This document shows, piece by piece, positions 60,501 to 64,000 of a stretch of 64,000 nucleotides of DNA. The number at the start of each line of letters is the position of its first letter. Position 1 is the stretch's first letter. Below the pieces are notes generated by a model, which did not search any database, was not told the origin of the DNA, and saw nothing but the letters and a program-made list of their open reading frames with translations. The stretch spans positions 62,001 to 126,000 of the forward strand of contig SVTK01000002.1 of assembly GCA_015063805.1 (NCBI GenBank), written 5' to 3'. A program made the position numbers and the translations under genes. The stretch is from Oscillospiraceae bacterium. Lineage in GTDB: Bacteria; Bacillota; Clostridia; Oscillospirales; CAG-272.

Positions 60501-61192
60501 CACAGGGAAACGTCGGCGCGCTTCTTCTCCTCGTAGAGATCCAGGTATTTTCGCGCGCGGGCTGCTTCCTTTTCCAGGGGGCCCACACGTCCCTCCAACT
60601 CCGAGAGAATGTCGTTGACACGGAGCATATTGTCCTCGGTGGAAGCCAGGCGGCGCTCAGCCTCCGACTTTTTGAAGCGGAAGCGGGCAATCCCCGAAGC
60701 ATCCTCAAAAATCCCGCGGCGTTCATCGCTCTTGCGGGAGATCATTTCGGCAATTTTGCCCTGCCCGATGATGGAATAGCCGTCACGGCCGATACCGGTG
60801 TTCATGAACAGCTCGTAGATGTCACGCAGGCGGCAGGGCTTGCGGTTGATGAAATACTCACTCTCCCCTGCGCGGTAGTAGCGGCGGGTAACCGTTACCT
60901 CATCGTAGGGGCTCTCCAGCCGGCCTTCGCCGGTGTTATCAAAGGTCACCGATACCTCGGCAAAACCCATGGGACGGCGGCCGTCGGCGCCGCTGAAGAT
61001 CACGTCCTCCATTTTAGTGCTGCGGATGCTCTTGGACGAGATCTCGCCCAGCACCCAGCGCATGGCGTCAGAAAGATTGGACTTACCGCTGCCGTTAGGA
61101 CCTACAATGACCGTGGAGCCCTGCTCAAAGGTCAGGACAGTTTTATCGGGAAAGGACTTGAAGCCATGTAATTCAAGGGATTTCAGATACAA
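57566..61192 (-). CDS. smc: chromosome segregation protein SMC
   Basis: 1208 residues. N-terminal ATPase: LELHGFKSFPDKTVL and IVGPNGSGKSNLSDAM (Walker A). Two long coiled coils, about residues 170-500 and 670-1000, flank the hinge (FEGYSGSVRYVMGQYEQGK, GLGANLQ-type AIETALGANLQNIVVED). C-terminal head: LMQLSGGEQSFIGVAL (signature) and FCILDEIEAALDEVNVARLA (Walker B). With ScpA and ScpB it compacts and aligns sister chromosomes. The start is a TTG at 61192 preceded by GAGGAGGAG, overlapping the radical SAM gene end by ten bases. Confidence 0.96.
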   Translation of the reverse strand: MYLKSLELHGFKSFPDKTVLTFEQGSTVIVGPNGSGKSNLSDAMRWVLGEISSKSIRSTKMEDVIFSGADGRRPMGFAEVSVTFDNTGEGRLESPYDEVTVTRRYYRAGESEYFINRKPCRLRDIYELFMNTGIGRDGYSIIGQGKIAEMISRKSDERRGIFEDASGIARFRFKKSEAERRLASTEDNMLRVNDILSELEGRVGPLEKEAARARKYLDLYEEKKRADVSLWLYDTERMRAEVAEAEGLVSRSGLELQTVEDTIASLEAQNEKLYEAAQSNKLTSEQLLREIREQTNANHELDAALRVAENDRLHAGELILAAESSAASSEVAIAAEEKNRETHTARIAELTDTLTSARAEQDELNGKQAVAAERRDGLAAILDRALEDLHGVESEQMNLKVQLSVLENTRAADRDKSETMQGDLSSLEQTSATLREQCDAAKSAVEEYGEAVAGLDRDLADRESASAALTGERREALERSNQLRLRHDTLAQRADTLRRMEEHFEGYSGSVRYVMGQYEQGKITTAGGGRCGKIYGPLSQLISVEPRYITAIETALGANLQNIVVEDEETAKAAIYALKRGNAGRATFYPITSMRPSAVTDELRRAAEFEGYLGTADALVGADDRYRGVLSSLLGRTVIFDTIDHATVMAKASRYRVRAVTLDGQQINVGGSFTGGSAKRDSGILSRASEIENLTREQNKTAEEVKAAQAALRRLDEKIAAVGRERDDLAERRRLIGTMASAEQTRLDQLKAKLDANQTLIDKIYADFEQQGELRRRYDEEIAQLKRALTELETRAAELSAFRADREIERNAADDEVNALGEQITACFIRISEIEKDIETAETLRNAVDDRILTLKSAQTEALTRVENLKTSLQETEAAIAANRAEAEVGETRLRELNARRTEVEAGGMAFEQQLNDLRIRLRDQNNRKELVVREHTKNENKLAGLRTDQDKLASRLWDDYELTRVEAVELGYPPVTEENRTAVVQVQTECRNKLRALGSVNVGAIEEYAEVKSRYDYLSGQLNDLRDAKADLEAVIARLEIEMRTAFLAAFEAINRNFNRVFAELFGGGSASLELTDPEDPLTSGIEIKAAPPGKVIKNLMQLSGGEQSFIGVALFFAILQVNPTPFCILDEIEAALDEVNVARLAEYIKRYNGETQFILITHRRGTMEVADCLYGVTMPERGISRVLTLNIDDIEKKGEDWDGIFG

Positions 61193-62232
61193 GGGTCGCG
61201 CTCCTCCTCTCTTGGATGTACTATCTTTATATTATACCCCAAAAGTTTGTCGATTTCAATAACTTTTATCTTTTTCAGGGAAAATTCTCGGCATAAACGG
61301 GTCAGATTCCGCTTTTTCTGCCCCACCATAGCCGAAGTGCGCCCCCGTGGAACGGCAAGCGTCACGATCCCGTCCGGGAAAGGATGATCGGTCAGCAGTT
61401 CCCTGCCCCGCCGGAAGAAGCATTCCCCCATGGCCAGCTCACCGAAAGCGGGATGATGGGGACCGGCAATCACGGTGTCGGCGCGCAATCCTTCGGTCTC
61501 CTGCAGGCCGACCCGTAGCACCTCCACTCCCGCCGCATCAAAGAGCGACAGCAGATCGGCGGTGCGTTCCACAGCGTCCTCCAAAGACAGCGGGCAGTAT
61601 GTCCCCGCCTCCTGCATTTGCGCCAGCCGGGTCCCCCGCAGCACAAGGGTGGGGTAGATCCGAGCCGATGTGACTCTGGCCTCGATCAACCCTCTCGCGG
61701 TGGCAAGCTCGTCCTCAGCAGTGGCACCGGGAAGGCCCAACATCATCTGCCCCGTCACCCCGTATCCCGCGGCACGAAGCCGTGCAATGGCATCCATGGC
61801 ATCAACGGCGCTATGCCCCCGACAACAGGCAGACAGGACACGGTCAGACAGGCTCTGCACCCCCAGCTCCACCGTTTTCACGGGGTAGCGGGCAAGGCGG
61901 CGGAGCACATCATCCCCCAAATAATCAGGACGTGTAGAAAAACGGATGCCCGACACCCGCCCTGCCGTCGTGTACTCGGCGGCAAGTGCCAGCAGAGCCT
62001 CCATCAGTTCGGGATCGATCCCGGTGAAGGAGCCGCCGAAGTAGGCGATCTCACATTGGGTATCGGGGGAAAGGGTAGTCAGCGCCTGCTCCACTGTCTC
62101 CCGCGCTCCTGCGACAAGCGCGGCGGAATCTTCCTCGCCGGCAAACCCCGAGATCAGGTGCTGATCGCAGAAAACGCAGGCATTCGGGCAGCCCCGATGG
62201 GGAATAAACACCGGAATATTGGCATATCGCAC
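61183..62232 (-). CDS. radical SAM protein, Elp3-like without acetyltransferase domain
   Basis: 349 residues. GCPNACVFCDQ gives the Cys-x3-Cys-x2-Cys iron-sulfur site near residue 15. IAYFGGSFTGIDPELM is the glycine-rich SAM loop, FSTRPDYLG and VELGVQSLSDRVLSAC follow, and GYGVTGQMMLGLPGAT matches the Elp3/HemN-related pattern. The last 110 residues (VLRVGLQETEGLRADTVIAG) lack an acetyltransferase domain. The family is found beside rnc and smc in Clostridia; its reaction is not established, though a tRNA modification role is possible. GTG start at 62232 with GGGGGAG six bases upstream. Confidence 0.87.
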   Translation of the reverse strand: MRYANIPVFIPHRGCPNACVFCDQHLISGFAGEEDSAALVAGARETVEQALTTLSPDTQCEIAYFGGSFTGIDPELMEALLALAAEYTTAGRVSGIRFSTRPDYLGDDVLRRLARYPVKTVELGVQSLSDRVLSACCRGHSAVDAMDAIARLRAAGYGVTGQMMLGLPGATAEDELATARGLIEARVTSARIYPTLVLRGTRLAQMQEAGTYCPLSLEDAVERTADLLSLFDAAGVEVLRVGLQETEGLRADTVIAGPHHPAFGELAMGECFFRRGRELLTDHPFPDGIVTLAVPRGRTSAMVGQKKRNLTRLCREFSLKKIKVIEIDKLLGYNIKIVHPREEERDPCI

Positions 62233-62283
62233 CCAAGACTCCCCCTTCCCTTCACTGTTTTATTTCCGGGTAAAAAACGACCC

Positions 62284-62332
62284 AATCCCACCGAAACAAG
62301 GTCGGCTCAGCCGACATCATTTCGGTGGGATT
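62284..62332. terminator. nested hairpin downstream of rnc
   Basis: An outer stem AATCCCACCGAAA (62284-62296) pairs with 62320-62332. Inside is a second perfect palindrome GTCGGCTCAGCCGAC (62301-62315). On the minus strand it is followed by GGGTCGTTTTTTACC. It sits three bases after the rnc stop and could be a terminator or an RNA-processing site. Confidence 0.65.
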
Positions 62333-62335
62333 CGA

Positions 62336-63109
62336 TTACGCTTCTGTCTTTTGTTCGCCAAAGAGCACCAGGGCTTCCTTGGCAGCTTTCTGCTCTGCCT
62401 CGCGCTTGGAGCCACCCTCACCGCGTCCGATGACGTTGCTGTTGAGCCGGGCTTCCACCACGAAGGACTTCAGATGGTCGGGGCCGTGCTCGGCCACCGT
62501 AACGTACTCCAGGATCTCCCCCTCCACCTGCTGAATGATCTGCTGCAGAAGGGTCTTGTAGTCCTGGATATGGCCGTCCATGGCGGCAAGCTCGTCCATG
62601 AGATGGGGCAGAAGGAAACGGCCGACCGTCTTCTTTCCGGTGCTTCCCGCATCCAGATACATGGCCGCCAGCAGGGCCTCAAAGGCATCGGCCAGGATGG
62701 ATTTTCTCGTCCGGCCCTGGTTTTTCTCTTCCCCGCGGCCCAGCCGCAGATAATCCCCCAAGCCGATCCGCGCCGCATAGCCCGACAGGGCACGCTCACA
62801 GACGATCTCAGCCCGCATCCGGGTCAGATCTCCCTCGGGACGCTGGGTATAGTGGGAAAACAGATACTCGCTGGCAATGATGGAGAGCACCGAGTCACCC
62901 AAAAACTCCAGCCGCTCATTGCAGCGGAGGGTGACACCTCTCCCCTTCATCTCGTTGGAATAGGAGGAATGGGTCATGGCCTCCTCCAGAAGTCCCCGTT
63001 CGCGGAAGGTGTAGCCGATCCTCGCCTCCAGCTGTTCAAGGGGATGGGACAGGCTGTCCTGGGAGACAGCGGGCTGTTTTTTCTTCTTCGCCGACTGCTT
63101 ATCCGCCAT
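62336..63109 (-). CDS. rnc: ribonuclease III
   Basis: Cuts double-stranded RNA in rRNA and mRNA processing. 257 residues. A basic N-terminal extension (ADKQSAKKKKQPA) precedes the nuclease domain: IGYTFRERGLLEEAMTHSSY, NERLEFLGDSVLSIIASEYL (catalytic Glu/Asp), DAFEALLAAMYLDAG (second Glu cluster). The C-terminal double-stranded RNA-binding domain has DYKTLLQQIIQQ and GRGEGGSKREAEQKAAKEAL. AGGAGGAGG precedes the ATG at 63109, which overlaps the plsX end by 11 bases. Confidence 0.96.
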   Translation of the reverse strand: MADKQSAKKKKQPAVSQDSLSHPLEQLEARIGYTFRERGLLEEAMTHSSYSNEMKGRGVTLRCNERLEFLGDSVLSIIASEYLFSHYTQRPEGDLTRMRAEIVCERALSGYAARIGLGDYLRLGRGEEKNQGRTRKSILADAFEALLAAMYLDAGSTGKKTVGRFLLPHLMDELAAMDGHIQDYKTLLQQIIQQVEGEILEYVTVAEHGPDHLKSFVVEARLNSNVIGRGEGGSKREAEQKAAKEALVLFGEQKTEA

Positions 63110-64000
63110 GGGCTTCCTCCTCCTGAACTTCAGCTTCCGCCGCTTTTTTCTGTTCCCGTGCATCTTCAATGGCCCGGGCGATGTCGTAGGTTACCCCTGT
63201 GTTGACGTAATCAATGGCCTGGCGAATGGCATTGCGGAAGGCTTTGGCGTTGGAATTGCCGTGGGCCTTGATCACGGGACGGGAGATCCCAAGGAAGGGT
63301 GCGCCGCCGTATTCGCTGGCATCGAAGGTATGCTTGATATTGCTGAGCTGGCCCTTGACCAGCAGAGCCGACATTTTGGTGAGGGTATTTGCCTTGAACA
63401 TTCCCTTCAGAATGCCGATCATCATCTTACCCATGCCCTCGGTGTATTTGAGGACGATGTTGCCGGTATAGCCGTCGGTGACCAGCACGTCGCAGGCATT
63501 GTGGGGAATGCGGTTTCCCTCCACGTTGCCCACGAAATTGATGCTCTCGTCGGCCATCAGGAGGGGATAGGTGGCCAGCTGCAGCTGGGTACCCTTGCAG
63601 TCCTCGATGCCGTTGTTGAGCAGGCCCACACGGGGAGAGGACAGGTTGAAGAGATTCTGCATATAGATCGAGCCCATCATGGCAAACTGGACCAGCTGCT
63701 CGGGGGTGACGGTGAGGTTTGCCCCGGAGTCCAGCAGCAGAACGGGGTTATTGAAGGGCAGAACGCTGGCAATGGCCGCGCGCTGTATGCCCTTGATCTT
63801 GCGCACAATGAGGGTCGCGCCGGTAAACAGCGCGCCGGTATTTCCGGTGCTGACGAAGGCATCTCCCTCGCCGTCGGCCAGCAGGCGCAGGCCGACGCTC
63901 ATGGAAGAATCCTTCTTTCCCCGTACCACCACAATGGGATCATCCTCCATGGTGATCACCGTCTCGGTATGCACGATCTCAAAGCGGGAAAGATCATAGC
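63099..64000 (-). CDS. plsX: phosphate acyltransferase PlsX, 5' end outside the window
   Basis: Makes acyl-phosphate from acyl-ACP, the donor used by PlsY (encoded at 29.6-30.3 kb). 300 C-terminal residues are visible; the frame runs off the window edge at YDLSRFEIVHTETVITMEDDP, shown here as its end. Family motifs: DAFVSTGNTGALFTGATLIV, LLDSGANLTVTPEQLVQFA (quoted in part), GLLNNGIEDCKGTQLQ, NFVGNVEGNRIP, DVLVTDGYTGNIVLKYTEG and SEYGGAPFLGISRPVIKAHG. A hydrophilic tail (EDAREQKKAAEAEVQEEE) overlaps the start of rnc, so the two are translationally coupled. Confidence 0.95.
   Translation of the reverse strand, partial: YDLSRFEIVHTETVITMEDDPIVVVRGKKDSSMSVGLRLLADGEGDAFVSTGNTGALFTGATLIVRKIKGIQRAAIASVLPFNNPVLLLDSGANLTVTPEQLVQFAMMGSIYMQNLFNLSSPRVGLLNNGIEDCKGTQLQLATYPLLMADESINFVGNVEGNRIPHNACDVLVTDGYTGNIVLKYTEGMGKMMIGILKGMFKANTLTKMSALLVKGQLSNIKHTFDASEYGGAPFLGISRPVIKAHGNSNAKAFRNAIRQAIDYVNTGVTYDIARAIEDAREQKKAAEAEVQEEEAHGG

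Overview
The window looks like a chromosomal segment of an anaerobic, endospore-forming Clostridia bacterium. An Oscillospirales/Ruminococcaceae-like gut relative would fit, but this is inferred from gene content and order. Evidence: GC-rich coding DNA with strong A/T-rich sigma-A promoters; an uninterrupted sigK; a complete spoIIIA operon (AA to AH); a pyrophosphate-type phosphofructokinase; an anaerobic glycerol-3-phosphate dehydrogenase-like three-gene set; and the plsX-rnc-radical SAM-smc-ftsY gene order. There are no rRNA or tRNA genes, no CRISPR array and no intact mobile element. Apart from one AT-rich regulator near 20 kb the window is mostly core genome.

Layout. 0-7 kb: the end of a GNAT gene, pfp and sigK with back-to-back promoters, then a minus-strand operon of a divergent PRPP synthetase, an ATP-grasp ligase, a PHP phosphoesterase and a NodB-type deacetylase. 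7-13 kb: plus-strand genes for a TIM-barrel isomerase, a serine hydrolase, an esterase, and the GlpA/GlpB/DUF1667 redox set. 13-19.5 kb: a MsmX/UgpC-type sugar-transport ATPase, Tex, an RsuA-type pseudouridine synthase preceded by an unlisted 30-residue membrane peptide, a transaldolase-like aldolase and a metallophosphoesterase. 19.7-21.2 kb: the AT-rich XRE regulator and a gene-poor flank. 21.2-30.3 kb: GH2 beta-galactosidase, RqcH, GNAT, FolC, a methyltransferase and PlsY. 30.4-34.6 kb: a sporulation-type lipoprotein, an ABC exporter, and two tandem lipoproteins sharing an identical 291-bp core. 34.8-45 kb: a TIM-barrel isomerase, an EamA transporter, IreB-RibF-Dac, an SLH protein, IlvE, an M3 peptidase and an M20 peptidase. 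45.1-50 kb: spoIIIA. 50-64 kb: rpsU, then a long minus-strand run of leuS, rsfS, LCP, nadD-yqeK fusion, yhbY, rdgB, ftsY, smc, radical SAM, rnc and plsX.

How the genes work together. The housekeeping operons link phospholipid synthesis (PlsX, PlsY), protein targeting (FtsY), chromosome organisation (SMC), ribosome assembly and rescue (RsfS, YhbY, RqcH) and NAD supply. The sporulation part gives the most specific regulatory signal. Two sites, before spoIIIAA and before spoIIIAH, share TGACATAA, 15 bases, then CATATA(C/G)T, which fits sigma-E. A related site lies before a lipoprotein gene at 30.9 kb. The least explained coding modules are the prs/ATP-grasp/PHP/NodB operon, the gene-converted lipoprotein pair, and a penicillin-binding-protein-like carboxypeptidase with two altered active-site motifs. 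Start sites were chosen by ribosome-binding-site spacing where several were possible. Function calls come from recognising family motifs by eye, without database searches.
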